This document shows, in pieces, positions 24,012 to 34,284 of a stretch of 64,000 nucleotides of DNA. The DNA lies in assembly GCF_018130505.1 (NCBI RefSeq), contig NZ_JAFCKH010000002.1, positions 372,001 through 436,000 on the forward strand. Reading direction: 5' to 3'. A program made the translations under genes and the position numbers. The stretch is from Bradyrhizobium tropiciagri (GTDB taxonomy: Bacteria; Pseudomonadota; Alphaproteobacteria; Rhizobiales; Xanthobacteraceae). Below the pieces are notes generated by a model. The model did not search any database and was not told the origin of the DNA. It was given only the letters and a program-made list of their open reading frames with translations. The stretch's first letter is position 1. Each line of letters opens with the position of its first letter.

Positions 24012-24539
24012 TTACCGCGTCCTTCCCTCGCCGCCCGCGACGCGGGCGATGCGGCTGGTGGCGACACCCGGCGTGCTGCTCCGGCGCCAGGAGGCATCGT
24101 CGCCTGCGTCATCCGCCGGCAGTTCATCGGAGTGGCCCGGCCAGAAGAGCAGGACCAGCATCAGCGCGCTGTTGACGAACGCGCCGACCACGGTGCTGTT
24201 GTTCTGGTAGGTCAGCGCATATTCCGGGTACCGGCCGGCGACCAGCCGGTCGATCACGACCAGCGCAACCCATCCCACCATCACGCAAACCGGATCCCAG
24301 CCGATGTCGCGGATCCGCATCGACTGCAGCATGAAGGTGATGGCGAGCACGGCGTAGAAGCCGATCAGCAGCGGCGTGCTGTTCGCGGCCTGCGCCAGCA
24401 GCACATCCGTCCTGCCATTCGCCGTACTGCCGGTGACGCCGAACACCAGCACGATGTAGCCGCAGCCGATCACGAAGCTGCTGAAGAAGAATGCCAGCCT
24501 GCCCATTCGGGCGTTGAAGCCGAAGATGTAATTCAACAT
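24012..24539 (-). CDS. DUF805-like inner-membrane protein
   Basis: A 175-residue protein from MLNYIFGFNARMGRLAFFFS; a start at 24638 would add 33 residues of low similarity. It has about four hydrophobic segments: FFFSSFVIGCGYIVLVFGV, TPLLIGFYAVLAITFML, VCVMVGWVALVVI and VVGAFVNSALMLVLLFW. The N-terminal FxFNARMGRLAFF and the middle SMRIRDIGWDP match the pattern of DUF805 membrane proteins, whose function is not known. It is divergent from the gentisate-dioxygenase-type gene and does not look related to it. Confidence 0.62.
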   Translation of the reverse strand: MLNYIFGFNARMGRLAFFFSSFVIGCGYIVLVFGVTGSTANGRTDVLLAQAANSTPLLIGFYAVLAITFMLQSMRIRDIGWDPVCVMVGWVALVVIDRLVAGRYPEYALTYQNNSTVVGAFVNSALMLVLLFWPGHSDELPADDAGDDASWRRSSTPGVATSRIARVAGGEGRTR

Positions 24540-24765
24540 GCGACCCGTCCCTTTGGACGGAACCTCGCCCGGCGATGCTTTCAAGACCGTGAACCACGGC
24601 GTGCCGTGCCTGGGCTTGGTTTCGGATTGCTTGACCAATTGCGTAAAATTGCGCTGGCGCCGTCAGGCGGGCGACGGCCTCGGTCGCCGCGGCGGCAACC
24701 TCATGCCGCTAAATTGCATCGAACGATGAATTGATTTTATATGATTGCTATCTCAGGAGGCCGGA

Positions 24766-25893
24766 ATGGCAACAGGACCTCGTGAAAACCATCGGGAAAA
24801 CGTCGCCGGGCGGGCCAATGTCGAGGACACGCCCGAGCTGCTTGCCTATTACGACGAGCTGGAAAATCTCGATGCCGGCGCGCTGTGGACCGTCGCCAAC
24901 AAGATCGAGCCCTGGCAGCCCAGATCATCATCCGTCCCGGTGCTGTGGCGCTACGAGGATCTGCGGGCGCACGTGCTGCGCTCGGTCGAACTGGTGTCGC
25001 CGGAGAAGGCCGGCCGCCGCGTCATCTATCTGAACAATCCCGGACGCCGCGAGCACGCCGCCGCGGTCGGCTGGCTCTATTCCGGGCTGCAGGTGATGCA
25101 TCCGGGCGAGGTGGCGTCGGCGCATGCGCACTCCGCCTCGGCGCTGCGCTTCATCATGGAAGGCAAGGGCGCCTACACCATCGTCGACGGCCACAAGCTG
25201 ACGCTCGGCGCCAATGATTTCGTGCTGACGCCGAACGGCACCTGGCATGAACACGGCGTTGATAGCGACGGCACCGCTTGCATCTGGCAGGACGGCCTCG
25301 ACATTCCCCTGGTCAATGCGCTCGAGGCCAACTTCTACGCCGTGCATCCGAACATGCAGCAGAGCGTCGGCTATCCCGTCGACGACATGACCCACGCCTG
25401 GGGCAATCCGGGCCTGCGGCCGGCGGGCGCGGAATGGAGCAACGGCTATTCGCCGCTGCTGAAATACGAGTGGGGCCCGACCTACGAGGCATTGCAGCGC
25501 TATGGCAAGGCGAGCGACGGCTCGCCCTACGACGGCATCCTGATGAACTACGTCAACCCGGTCACCGGCGGGCCGGTGATGCAGACCATCGGCGCCTCGA
25601 TGCAACTGCTGCGGGCCGGCGAGGCGACGCGGGCGCATCGCCACACCGGCAGCGTGATCTACCAGGTGGCGAAGGGCAGCGGCCACTCGATCATCGACGG
25701 CAAGCGCTTCGACTGGAAGGAGCGCGACATCTTCTGCGTGCCGTCCTGGGCCTGGCACGAGCACGCCAACGCTTCATCCGGCGACGACGCCTGCCTGTTC
25801 GCCTTCAACGACCTGCCGGTGATGCACGCGCTCGGTTTGTACCGGGAGGAAGCGTTCGGCGACAATGAGGGCCGCCAGAAGCCGGCCTCGTAA
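24766..25893 (+). CDS. Gentisate 1,2-dioxygenase-type cupin
   Basis: A 375-residue bicupin enzyme starting at MATGPRENHR, with AGGAGG 5 bases upstream. The iron ligands of the first cupin are visible at His120, His122 (SAHAHSAS) and His161 (TWHEHG), the HxH...H pattern of gentisate 1,2-dioxygenases. The second cupin has RAHRHTGSVIYQVAKGSGHS. The family opens the ring of gentisate; members also cleave salicylate, 1-hydroxy-2-naphthoate or 5-aminosalicylate. No maleylpyruvate isomerase or fumarylpyruvate hydrolase gene is nearby. It heads a group with a Liv importer, a GS-like ligase and a Rieske oxygenase, so the true substrate may be a substituted salicylate. Confidence 0.87.
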   Translation: MATGPRENHRENVAGRANVEDTPELLAYYDELENLDAGALWTVANKIEPWQPRSSSVPVLWRYEDLRAHVLRSVELVSPEKAGRRVIYLNNPGRREHAAAVGWLYSGLQVMHPGEVASAHAHSASALRFIMEGKGAYTIVDGHKLTLGANDFVLTPNGTWHEHGVDSDGTACIWQDGLDIPLVNALEANFYAVHPNMQQSVGYPVDDMTHAWGNPGLRPAGAEWSNGYSPLLKYEWGPTYEALQRYGKASDGSPYDGILMNYVNPVTGGPVMQTIGASMQLLRAGEATRAHRHTGSVIYQVAKGSGHSIIDGKRFDWKERDIFCVPSWAWHEHANASSGDDACLFAFNDLPVMHALGLYREEAFGDNEGRQKPAS

Positions 25894-26249
25894 GGGACCG
25901 GCCGAACTTGGCGGATTGGCAGCGCCGCGACGAAGCGCGGGTGCCGGAATCGCAGCCGGATCTCGCGCCATGGTCGTGGGCCGGGCAGCGTCGGAGAGCG
26001 CCCGACCTGCGACAATCGTTGCCCCCGCAACCGGCATTATATTTCTTGCCACGGCGGAATTGGACGAATTATGATGCAAGGTGCTGGGGTATGCGCCGAA
26101 GGTTCTAAAGCAGGGCCGTCGGTTCGTGCTTGCTGCAGACTTGCGATATCGCGCACAAAACAGATCACGAGAACCGCGCATCCAAGCGCGGCGCCAGACC
26201 GGCTTCCAAGGGCCTGGCGGGAATTTTTTGGTTGAGGAGGGGAGTGAAT
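25894..26249. other. 356-bp gap before the binding-protein gene
   Basis: I see no gene and no member of the repeat families here. The second half is less GC-rich (around 26035-26070 and 26150-26170) and could carry the promoter of the Liv-type operon. The gap ends in GAGGAGGGGAG, the ribosome site of the 26250 gene. Confidence 0.4.
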
Positions 26250-27422
26250 ATGAAGAAGGCATTTTGGCTGGCAGGCGCCATGGCATTGGCGCTGGCACAG
26301 CCTGCGACGGCGGCTGACAGCATCAAGATCGGCTTTGTCTCGACCTTCAGCGGCCCGACCGCCGTGATCGGCAACGACATGCGCAATTCGTTCGAGCTCG
26401 CGCTCGACCATCTCGGCCGCAAGATCGACGGCAAGCCAGTCGAGGTGATCTACGAGGACGACCAGCAGAAGCCCGACGTCGGCAAGCAGAAGACCGAGAA
26501 GCTGGTGCAGTCCGACAAGGTCGACTTCATCGTCGGTTACATCTGGTCGAACGTGCTGCTGGCCTCGCTGAAGACCGCGGTCGACAGCAAGACCTTCCTG
26601 ATCTCGGCCAATGCCGGTCCGTCGCAGCTCGCCGGCGAACTGTGCTCGCCCTATGTGTTCTCGACCTCCTGGCAGAACGACCAGACGCCCGCCGCGATGG
26701 GCCTCTACATGAACCAGAAGGGCGTCAAGTCGGTGTTCCTGATCGGCCCGAACTACGCCGCCGGCAAGGACATGCTCGCGGGAGTGAAGAGCACCTTCAA
26801 GGGCGAGGTGGTCGGCGAGGAATACACGGTGTGGCCGAGCCAGCTCGACTTCTCCGCCGAGCTGACCAAGGCGCGCAACTCCAAGGCCGAGTCGATCTTC
26901 GTGTTCTATCCGGGCGCCGCCGGCGTCCAGTTCCTGAACCAGTACGCTCAGGCCGGCATCAAGCAGCAGATCCCGCTCTACACCGCGTTCACGGTCGACG
27001 AATTGTCGTTGCCGCTGCAGAAGGACAATGCGATCGGCATTCCCGGCGCGCAGGAATGGGTCAACGACCTGCCGAACGACGAGAACAAGAAGTTCGTCGC
27101 GGACTACCGCAAGAAGTACACCGGCCTGCGCCCGACCTATTACGGCGCTCAGGCCTATGACGCCGCCCAGCTGATCAACAGCGCGGTCGTCGCGGTGAAG
27201 GGCGACCTCACCAAGAAGGACGCGATGAAGGCCGAGATGGAGAAGGCCAACTTCAAGTCGCTGCGCGGCCCGTTCAAATACGGCAAGAACCACATTCCGA
27301 TCCAGAATTTCTATCTGCAGGACGTGGTCAAGGACGCCGACGGCCAGCTCTCGCTGAAGACGGTTGCGACCATCGTCAAGGACGACCAGGACCGCTTCCA
27401 CGACAAGTGCCCAATGAAGTGA
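26250..27422 (+). CDS. Liv-type ABC substrate-binding protein
   Basis: A 390-residue periplasmic binding protein starting at MKKAFWLAGAMALALAQ, with GAGGAGG just upstream and a signal peptide cut near PATAAD. Seen: IKIGFVSTFSGPTAVIGNDM, VIYEDDQQKPDVGKQKTEKL and KDMLAGVKSTFKGEVVGEE, as in LivJ-like and aromatic-acid-binding proteins. It is followed by livHMGF homologues after a 238-bp gap with a family B repeat. The neighbouring ring-cleavage and ring-hydroxylating genes suggest an aromatic ligand. Confidence 0.9.
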   Translation: MKKAFWLAGAMALALAQPATAADSIKIGFVSTFSGPTAVIGNDMRNSFELALDHLGRKIDGKPVEVIYEDDQQKPDVGKQKTEKLVQSDKVDFIVGYIWSNVLLASLKTAVDSKTFLISANAGPSQLAGELCSPYVFSTSWQNDQTPAAMGLYMNQKGVKSVFLIGPNYAAGKDMLAGVKSTFKGEVVGEEYTVWPSQLDFSAELTKARNSKAESIFVFYPGAAGVQFLNQYAQAGIKQQIPLYTAFTVDELSLPLQKDNAIGIPGAQEWVNDLPNDENKKFVADYRKKYTGLRPTYYGAQAYDAAQLINSAVVAVKGDLTKKDAMKAEMEKANFKSLRGPFKYGKNHIPIQNFYLQDVVKDADGQLSLKTVATIVKDDQDRFHDKCPMK

Positions 27423-27461
27423 TCCTCGAGCCATTTTGGCGCGCGGCTTGCTTTCTGTTCA

Positions 27462-27587
27462 CCTCGCCCCGCTTGCGGGGAGAGGTCGATCGCGAAGCGA
27501 TCGGGTGAGGGGGACTCACCACGAATTAGGTCTGTGGAGACAGCCCCTCACCCCAGCCCTCTCCCCGCAAGAGCGGGGCGAGGGAGA
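27462..27587. repeat. Palindromic repeat, family B
   Basis: An element with arms CCTCGCCCCGCTTGCGGGGA and TCTCCCCGCAAGAGCGGGGC, and an inner GGGTGAGGGGGACT with CCCCTCACCCC. It is the closest intergenic match to the in-frame copy at 9668-9798. It may uncouple expression of the binding protein from the permeases. Confidence 0.85.
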
Positions 27588-27660
27588 ATAACAACAAGCC
27601 GTAAAAGCGGCGGCGCGTGCGCGCTGCCGCTGTTTTGTTTCAGCCCGAGATGAAGGCTCC

Positions 27661-28578
27661 ATGTATCTCGTCATCGAACAACTGCTGAACGGACTGCAAT
27701 TCGGGCTCCTGCTGTTCCTGCTGGCAGCCGGCCTGACGCTGGTGTTCGGCATCATGGACTTCGTCAATCTGGCGCACGGCTCGCTCTACATGATGGGCGC
27801 CTATTTCGCGGCGACCTTCGTGGCCTGGACCGGCAGCTTCGTGCTCGGCACGCTGATGGCACTCGGCGCCACGCTGCTGCTCGGCATCGTGCTGGAATAT
27901 GTCGCGCTGAGACATCTCTACGGCCGCGACCATCTCGACCAGGTGCTGGCGACCTTCGGCCTGATCCTGTTCTTCAACGACGCCGTGCGGCTGATCTGGG
28001 GCCCGGCCGGCCTCGCGCTGCCGCTGCCGGCCTGGCTGACCGTGCCGGTACAGATCATCCCCGGCGTCTACTATCCGGCCTACCGCCTGATGATCATCGT
28101 GGTCGCGCTCGCGGTCGCGGCGCTGCTCTATCTCGTGGTGATGCGCACCCGGATCGGCATGCTGATCCGGGCCGGCGCCTCGAACCGCGAGATGATCGGT
28201 GCGCTCGGCATCAACATCAAGCTGCTCTTCACGCTGGTGTTCGGCCTCGGTGCCGCGCTCGCCGGCCTTGCCGGGCTGATGCAGGCGCCGATCCTCACCG
28301 TGCAGATCGGCATGGGCGAGAACATCCTGATCCTGGCCTTCGTCATCATCGTGATCGGCGGCATCGGCTCGATCCGCGGCGCGTTCATGGCCGCGATCTT
28401 CGTCGGCATCATCGACACGATGGGCCGCGCCTTCCTGCCCGACCTGCTGCGCAAGGTCTTGAGCGGCGCGGCGGCCTCGACCGCGGCGCCGGCGCTGTCC
28501 TCGATGCTGATCTATCTCCTGATGGCGATCGTGCTCGTGGTGCGGCCGGAAGGGCTGTTTCCGGCGGCCAAGCGATGA
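27661..28578 (+). CDS. livH: Liv-type ABC permease LivH
   Basis: A 305-residue inner-membrane permease. The opening YLVIEQLLNGLQFGLLLFLLAAGLTLVFGIM and FVNLAHGSLYMMGAYFAA are typical of LivH. The EAA-like loop appears as RAGASNREMIGALGINIKLLFTLVFGLG. About eight hydrophobic segments are seen. The last bases overlap the livM start by 4, which indicates translational coupling. It forms the channel with LivM for the ligand of the 26250-27422 binding protein. Confidence 0.92.
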   Translation: MYLVIEQLLNGLQFGLLLFLLAAGLTLVFGIMDFVNLAHGSLYMMGAYFAATFVAWTGSFVLGTLMALGATLLLGIVLEYVALRHLYGRDHLDQVLATFGLILFFNDAVRLIWGPAGLALPLPAWLTVPVQIIPGVYYPAYRLMIIVVALAVAALLYLVVMRTRIGMLIRAGASNREMIGALGINIKLLFTLVFGLGAALAGLAGLMQAPILTVQIGMGENILILAFVIIVIGGIGSIRGAFMAAIFVGIIDTMGRAFLPDLLRKVLSGAAASTAAPALSSMLIYLLMAIVLVVRPEGLFPAAKR

Positions 28579-29517
28579 AGATGCCCAAGCTCAACGCCTC
28601 CAACGCCGTCGCGGCGATCGTCTGCGCCGCCCTGGTGCTGCTGCCGGTCTATTCGGCGGTCACCGGCAACATCTTCATCCTCACGCTGTTCACCCGCATC
28701 GTGATCCTGGCGCTGGCCGCGGCGAGCCTGAACCTGATCATGGGCTACGGCGGCATGATGAGCTTCGGCCACGCCGCCTATCTCGGCATCGGCGGCTATG
28801 CGGTCGGCATCCTCGCCGCCGAAGGGTTCGGCTCCGGCTTCATTCAGTGGCCGGTGGCGCTCGCGGTCTCGGCGCTGTTCGCCCTCGTGGTCGGCGCGCT
28901 CTCGCTGCGCACCCGCGGCGTCTACTTCATCATGATCACGCTGGCCTTCGCGCAGATGGCCTACTACATCGCCTCGGCGCTGTCGCGCTACGGTGGTGAC
29001 GACGGCCTCACGGTCTACAAGCGCAGCGATTTCGCCGGCCTGATCAACCTGTCGGACCGCACGCAGTTCTATTATCTCTGCCTCGCCTGCCTGTTCGGCG
29101 GCCTCTATTTGATCTGGCGTATCGTCAATTCGCGCTTCGGCCTCGTGGTGCAGGGCGTCCGCTCGAACGAGCAACGCATGCAGGCGATCGGCTTCCACGC
29201 CAACCGCTACCGGCTGGTCTGCTTCGTGATCGCGGGCACGATCTGCGGTCTTGCCGGCGCGCTGCTCGCCAACAACACCGACTTCGTCAGCCCGGCGGTG
29301 ATGTACTGGACGCGCTCCGGCGACCTCATGGTGATGGTGATCCTCGGCGGCATGGGCTCGCTGTTCGGCCCGGTCATCGGCGCCATCGTCTTCCTGGTGC
29401 TGGAGGAGCTGCTGTCGCAGTTCACCGAATACTGGGCGTTGATCATGGGGCCGCTGCTGCTGCTGATCGTGCTGTTCGCGCGCGGCGGCATCATGGGCCT
29501 GCTCGGGAGGACGCACC

Positions 29518-29525
<8 letters not shown>
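28575..29525 (+). CDS. livM: Liv-type ABC permease LivM
   Basis: A 316-residue inner-membrane permease, partner of LivH. Seen: LNLIMGYGGMMSFGHAAYLGIGGYAVG, diagnostic for LivM, then LSLRTRGVYFIMITLAFAQMAYY and the EAA loop VQGVRSNEQRMQAIGFHANRYRLVCFVIAG. The ATG overlaps the livH stop, and the last codons overlap the livG start by 8 bases. The tight overlaps show one operon livHMGF. Confidence 0.92.
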
Positions 29526-30289
<764 letters not shown>

Positions 30290-30297
<8 letters not shown>

Positions 30298-31003
30298 TAC
30301 GTTGTTGGAAGTCGACGCGATCGAGACCTGCTACGGCCTGAGTCAGGTGCTGTTCGGCCTGTCGCTGCAGATCAAGGCCGGCGAGATGGTCGCGCTGATG
30401 GGCCGCAACGGCATGGGCAAGACCACCACCATCCGCTCGATCATGGGCCTGACCCCGGCCCGCGCCGGCGCCATCCGCTTCGCCGGCGAGGCGGTGCGCG
30501 GCCTGCCGTCCTACAAGATCGCCAAGCTCGGCATCGGCCTCGTGCCCGAGGGACGCCAGATTTTCCCGAACCTCACAGTGCGCGAAAATCTCGTCGCCGC
30601 GTCCGGCAACCGGCTCGGCGCCTCAGATCCCTGGACCATCGAGAAGATCCACGCGCTGTTTCCGCGGCTGGCCGAGCGCTCGAGTAACATGGGCGTCACA
30701 CTGTCCGGCGGCGAGCAGCAGATGCTGGCGATCGGCCGCGCGCTGATGACCAATCCAAAACTCCTGATCCTCGACGAGGCCACCGAAGGCCTCGCGCCAC
30801 TGATCCGCGACGAGATCTGGAACTGCCTGTCGATGCTGAAAGGCCGCGGGCAGTCGGTGCTGGTGATCGACAAGAACGTCGGAAATTTGGCCCGCATCGC
30901 CGACCGCCACTACATCATCGAGCGCGGCAAGACGGTGTGGAGCGGCACCAGCGAGCAACTAGTCGCCGAGCCCGACCTGCAGCATCGGTATCTGGGGATT
31001 TGA
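30290..31003 (+). CDS. livF: Liv-type ABC ATPase LivF
   Basis: A 237-residue cytoplasmic ATPase. Seen: Walker A GRNGMGKTT, GLVPEGRQIFPNLTVRENL typical of LivF, signature LSGGEQQMLAIGRAL and Walker B LLILDEATEGLAP. The Walker B region ends DEATEGLAP, a normal LivF variant. It closes the operon and is followed by a family D repeat and then the convergent GS-like gene. Confidence 0.93.
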
Positions 31004-31030
31004 CGGCTGAATCGGCGTGTCAAACCCATC

Positions 31031-31132
31031 ACCGTCACACTGAGGAGCGCGCATAGCGCGCGTCTCGAAGGGGCGACGGCCCGACTGTCGCCGTGCATCC
31101 TTCGAGACGCGCTGCGCGCTCCTCAGGATGAC
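31031..31132. repeat. Palindromic repeat, family D
   Basis: An inverted repeat with arms around CTGAGGAGCGCGCATAGCGC and GCGCTGCGCGCTCCTCAGG, and inner GTCTCGAAGG with CCTTCGAGAC. A second copy is at 62932-63036. It lies between the convergent livF and GS-like genes and may end transcription from both sides. Confidence 0.85.
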
Positions 31133-31163
31133 CGACGAAGGGTTGTGCCCGCGGTGAACAACG

Positions 31164-32600
31164 TCAAAACATCTCGAAATATTCGCGCTGCTCCCAGTCC
31201 GACACTTCGGCCTGGAAGCGCTCGATCTCCGCGTTCTTGATGAAGACGTAATAGTCGACGAACTCCGGCCCCAACGCCTCGCGGAAGAACGGGTCGTCGT
31301 TGAGCGCGAACACGGCCTCGCGGAGCGACTTCGGCAGCAGCGCGGCCTTGGTCTCGTAGGGCGTATCGGCCGATGGGCCGGGATCGAGCTTGCGGTCGAC
31401 GCCGTCGAGACCGGAGAGGATCTGCGAGGCCATGTAGAGATACGGGTTGGCGGCCGGCTCGCCGATCCGGTTCTCCAGCCGCGTCGCCGGATCGTTGGCG
31501 CCGCCGAGCACGCGGATCATCACGCCGCGGTTGTCGCGGCCCCAGATCGCGCGGTCGGGCGCCAGCGAATAGGAGCGGTAGCGCTTGTAGCCGTTGATGG
31601 TCGGCGTCGTGAACACGGTCGAGGCGCGCGCGTGCTCGATCAGGCCGGCGAGCCAGGCGCGGCCGAGCGCGCTGAGCGGCTCGCCGCCTTCCTTCGCCAT
31701 GAAGACGTTCTCGCCGCTCGCGCGCGACACCAGCGACTGGTGCAGGTGCCAGCCGGAGGCGAACACGTTCGGCAGCTTCGGCCGGCACATGAAGGTGGCG
31801 TGATAGCCGTGGCGGCGCGCGACTTGCTTCACTGCGGAGCGGAACAGCACCATCGTATCGGCCGGCGCGAGGCCAACCGTCGGCGCGAAGGTGAATTCGC
31901 ACTGGCTCGGGCCGAACTCGACCTCGACCGAGCGCAGCGGCAGGCCGAGCGCGATGATGTCGCGGCGGATGATCTCCAGCGCCGGCTCCATCAGATCGTA
32001 GCGCTGCTCGGTGAGGTACTGGTAGCCCTGCGACAGCAGGCTGACCGATGGCGGCCGCCCGGGCTGGCCGGCATCTTCAGGCGCCATGTGCGCGTCGTCG
32101 AGCTTGAACAGATGGAATTCGACCTCGAGCCCGGCGACGAAGTCGTAGCCGCGGCTGCCGAGCTGATCGAGCACCTTGCGATAGAGGTTGCGGGTTGCGA
32201 ACGGCACCGGACGGCCGTCGCTGAAATAGAGATCGCACAGCACCCAGCCGGTGTTCTGCGCCCAGGGCAGCACGCGGAACGTGGTGGGGTCGGCGACCAT
32301 CAGCACGTCGGCCGCGCCTTCCATCTCCTTCATGCCGAAACCGCCGCCGGCGGTGAACACCGGGAACACCGTCTTGTGCGAGGTGTCCTTGGCCAGCATC
32401 GTCGTGGTGATCGAGCAGCCGCCTTCGAGCGAACGCACCGCTTCGGACGCGATCAGCGTCTTGCCGCGCAGGATGCCGTGCTGGTCGGGGAAGGAGAGGC
32501 GGATGACCTCGAGGTTCTGCTCCTCGACGACACGGCGCAGGCGAGCGGCCGCTTCCTTCTGTTCGTCCGACCACAGGCCGTGACGCTCGACGAATCTCAC
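31164..32600 (-). CDS. Glutamine-synthetase-like ligase
   Basis: A 478-residue member of the glutamine synthetase family. Active-site elements are present: VAGLEVEFHLF (metal-binding Glu pair), EVEFGPSQCEFTF, SGWHLHQSLV (the HxHQ motif), RDNRGVMIRVLGG and ATRLENRIGEPAANPYLYMA. The N-terminal RLSFPDQHGILRGKTLI fits GS-like gamma-glutamyl ligases. Family members of this kind join glutamate to amines; TdnQ/AtdA1 do so with aniline before ring dioxygenation. Here the next gene on the same strand, upstream, is a Rieske oxygenase, separated by a family B repeat. I infer it activates an aromatic amine, or possibly an aromatic acid. It is not a housekeeping GlnA by context. Confidence 0.83.
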   Translation of the reverse strand: MRFVERHGLWSDEQKEAAARLRRVVEEQNLEVIRLSFPDQHGILRGKTLIASEAVRSLEGGCSITTTMLAKDTSHKTVFPVFTAGGGFGMKEMEGAADVLMVADPTTFRVLPWAQNTGWVLCDLYFSDGRPVPFATRNLYRKVLDQLGSRGYDFVAGLEVEFHLFKLDDAHMAPEDAGQPGRPPSVSLLSQGYQYLTEQRYDLMEPALEIIRRDIIALGLPLRSVEVEFGPSQCEFTFAPTVGLAPADTMVLFRSAVKQVARRHGYHATFMCRPKLPNVFASGWHLHQSLVSRASGENVFMAKEGGEPLSALGRAWLAGLIEHARASTVFTTPTINGYKRYRSYSLAPDRAIWGRDNRGVMIRVLGGANDPATRLENRIGEPAANPYLYMASQILSGLDGVDRKLDPGPSADTPYETKAALLPKSLREAVFALNDDPFFREALGPEFVDYYVFIKNAEIERFQAEVSDWEQREYFEMF

Positions 32601-32620
32601 GGCGTTGCTCCTCTTTCTTC

Positions 32621-32783
32621 TCCCTCGCCCCGCTCTTGCGGGGCCGAGACGAGCGGAGCTCGCTCTTGGAGGGTCGGGGTGAGGGGCTCCCTCCGCGAGT
32701 GAGATGGGTCGATGGACCTGTACCCCCTCACCCGGATCGCATCTGGCGATGCGATCCGACCTCTCCCCGCAAGCGGGGCGAGG
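32621..32783. repeat. Palindromic repeat, family B
   Basis: A third intergenic copy with CCCTCGCCCCGCTCTTGCGG at one end and CTCTCCCCGCAAGCGGGGCG near the other; the middle is longer than in the 27462 copy. It fills the 217-bp gap between the GS-like and Rieske genes. Confidence 0.75.
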
Positions 32784-32817
32784 TGAAGAGGGGCGTGCTG
32801 CGCCATCTGAGCGCTCA

Positions 32818-34176
32818 TCACTCAGCCGCCGTCAGATGCGGCACCTTGCCGGCGATCTCGCGCGGCACCGGGGCGGCCCACGGCGCGCCGCGGCGGCGCT
32901 TGACGTCGACTTCCATCCAGTAGAGCTCCCAGCCTTGCGTCGGTCCGATGCCGTCCATCGTCGCGGGCCCCTGGATGCTGCGCGCGGAAACCTCATCGAG
33001 GAACAGCATCGGTCTCTCGCCGCCGGCAACCTTCTCGATCTCCTGCCGCAGCAGGCGGCGATACTGCACGATCGCCTTGTCGCTCTGGCCGAGATGCTCG
33101 TTGGTGCGGTCCTGAATCGCGCCCATCGATTCCACCGCCCACTGGTCGTGGACGTTGATGTCGGCGCCCATGCCGGTATAGGTCTCGGTCGCCTGCTCGT
33201 GCGGATCGAAGCCGTAGTCGTTGCTCTTGTTCTTGCGCGATTTGTAGTCCGGCAGCGTATAGAGCTCGAGCCGCTGGTCGCGCATCTTCTTCTTGTCGAC
33301 CGGGTTCGTATAGCTGGTGAAGATCGCGTACCAGTAGCAGTTCTCGTCGTCGACCGGCACGTGCCACTGCGTGATGGTCATCTCGGTCGACATCGGAATC
33401 ACGAAGCCGTGCGGGAACAGCTGATTGGTGACGCGCACATGGGTGCTCTGTTCGTCGAGCTCGCGCAGCGCGATCAGGCGCAATCCGTATTCGGTGTGCT
33501 CGACATTAATGATCGGACGATCGTACTCGCGCAAAATTTTCGTCATCGGCATGTCGCTGCCGGCCGAGGCGCCGCGGAACTGCTTGCCGTAGGCGGCCGA
33601 GGTGTCCTCGTCCTCGAAGAAGCGATGCAGAAAGGAGGCGTGCGCCGGATCGATGCCGACCTCGAGCGCCTGCAGCCAGTTGCAGTTCATGTGGCCCTTG
33701 AAGGCGAACGTATGGCTGCCCGGCGCGACGAAGCAGTCGAGCTCCGCAAACGCCGGCGGCTCGCCCTCGCCGAGATAGGCCCAGAGGATGCCGCTCTTCT
33801 CGATCACCGGATAGGAGCGCTGCCTGATGCCCTTGCAGAGCTGCGAGCCGGCGGGTTCGGCCGGCGTCTCGATGCACTGGCCGGTCGTATCGAACAGCCA
33901 GCCATGGAAGGCGCAACGCAGCCCGCCATTCTCGAGCCGGCCGAAGGCGAGGTCGGCGCCGCGATGCGCACAGTGGCGATCGATCAGCCCGTAGCGGCCG
34001 TCCTCGCCGCGAAACAGCACCAGGTTTTCGCCGAGCAGCCGGACCGGCCGCACCGGGCGCGGACCGTCCAGCTCATCCACCAGTGCCGCCGGCTGCCAGT
34101 ACATGCGCATCAGCTTGCCGCAGGGGGTATTGCGGCCGGTGCGGGTGATCAGATCGTTCTGTTCCTGACTCATCAT
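32818..34176 (-). CDS. Rieske aromatic-ring-hydroxylating oxygenase, phthalate-dioxygenase type
   Basis: A 452-residue oxygenase. The Rieske cluster ligands are Cys69, His71 (CAHRGADLAFGR) and Cys88, His91 (CAFHGWLF). The mononuclear iron site is NWLQALEVGIDPAHASFLHR, with the bridging Asp176 and ligands His179 and His184. Size and the start GRNTPCGKLMRMYWQPAALV match the phthalate 4,5-dioxygenase/OMO group, which takes electrons from a separate FMN-2Fe2S reductase; none is encoded here. Divergent from the IclR gene across a gap with three GTTC/GAAC dyads. Substrate probably an aromatic carboxylate or amine linked to the GS-like ligase and gentisate-type cupin. Confidence 0.88.
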   Translation of the reverse strand: MMSQEQNDLITRTGRNTPCGKLMRMYWQPAALVDELDGPRPVRPVRLLGENLVLFRGEDGRYGLIDRHCAHRGADLAFGRLENGGLRCAFHGWLFDTTGQCIETPAEPAGSQLCKGIRQRSYPVIEKSGILWAYLGEGEPPAFAELDCFVAPGSHTFAFKGHMNCNWLQALEVGIDPAHASFLHRFFEDEDTSAAYGKQFRGASAGSDMPMTKILREYDRPIINVEHTEYGLRLIALRELDEQSTHVRVTNQLFPHGFVIPMSTEMTITQWHVPVDDENCYWYAIFTSYTNPVDKKKMRDQRLELYTLPDYKSRKNKSNDYGFDPHEQATETYTGMGADINVHDQWAVESMGAIQDRTNEHLGQSDKAIVQYRRLLRQEIEKVAGGERPMLFLDEVSARSIQGPATMDGIGPTQGWELYWMEVDVKRRRGAPWAAPVPREIAGKVPHLTAAE

Positions 34177-34197
34177 GGCGGCAATCTCCGGATCGAA

Positions 34198-34275
34198 TTT
34201 GTTCGTTTATTGAACAAATGGGCGAGTTATGCCATCTCTGTTCAGAACAGTAAGCGTTATTTTGAACCGTTCAAA
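34198..34275. promoter_or_regulatory. Three GTTC/GAAC inverted repeats, candidate IclR operators
   Basis: Between the Rieske and IclR genes: 34198-34218 (TTTGTTC, 7-base spacer, GAACAAA), 34238-34250 (CTGTTC-A-GAACAG) and 34261-34275 (TTTGAAC-C-GTTCAAA). All arms are perfect. The last ends 9 bp before the IclR start, which suits autoregulation. Confidence 0.5.
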
Positions 34276-34284
34276 GCCGGGACC

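Noticed and set aside
31031-31132. Possible CRISPR or tRNA-like structure from strong hairpins
   Set aside because: It is a dispersed palindromic repeat (second copy at 62932), with no regularly spaced direct repeats and no cloverleaf.
31164-32600. Housekeeping glutamine synthetase
   Set aside because: There is no glnB or ntr context, and its neighbours are catabolic; a gamma-glutamyl ligase role fits better, though not proven.
32704-34284. A long plus-strand extension upstream of the IclR start
   Set aside because: It is antisense to the Rieske gene; IclR similarity begins only near the ATG at 34285.
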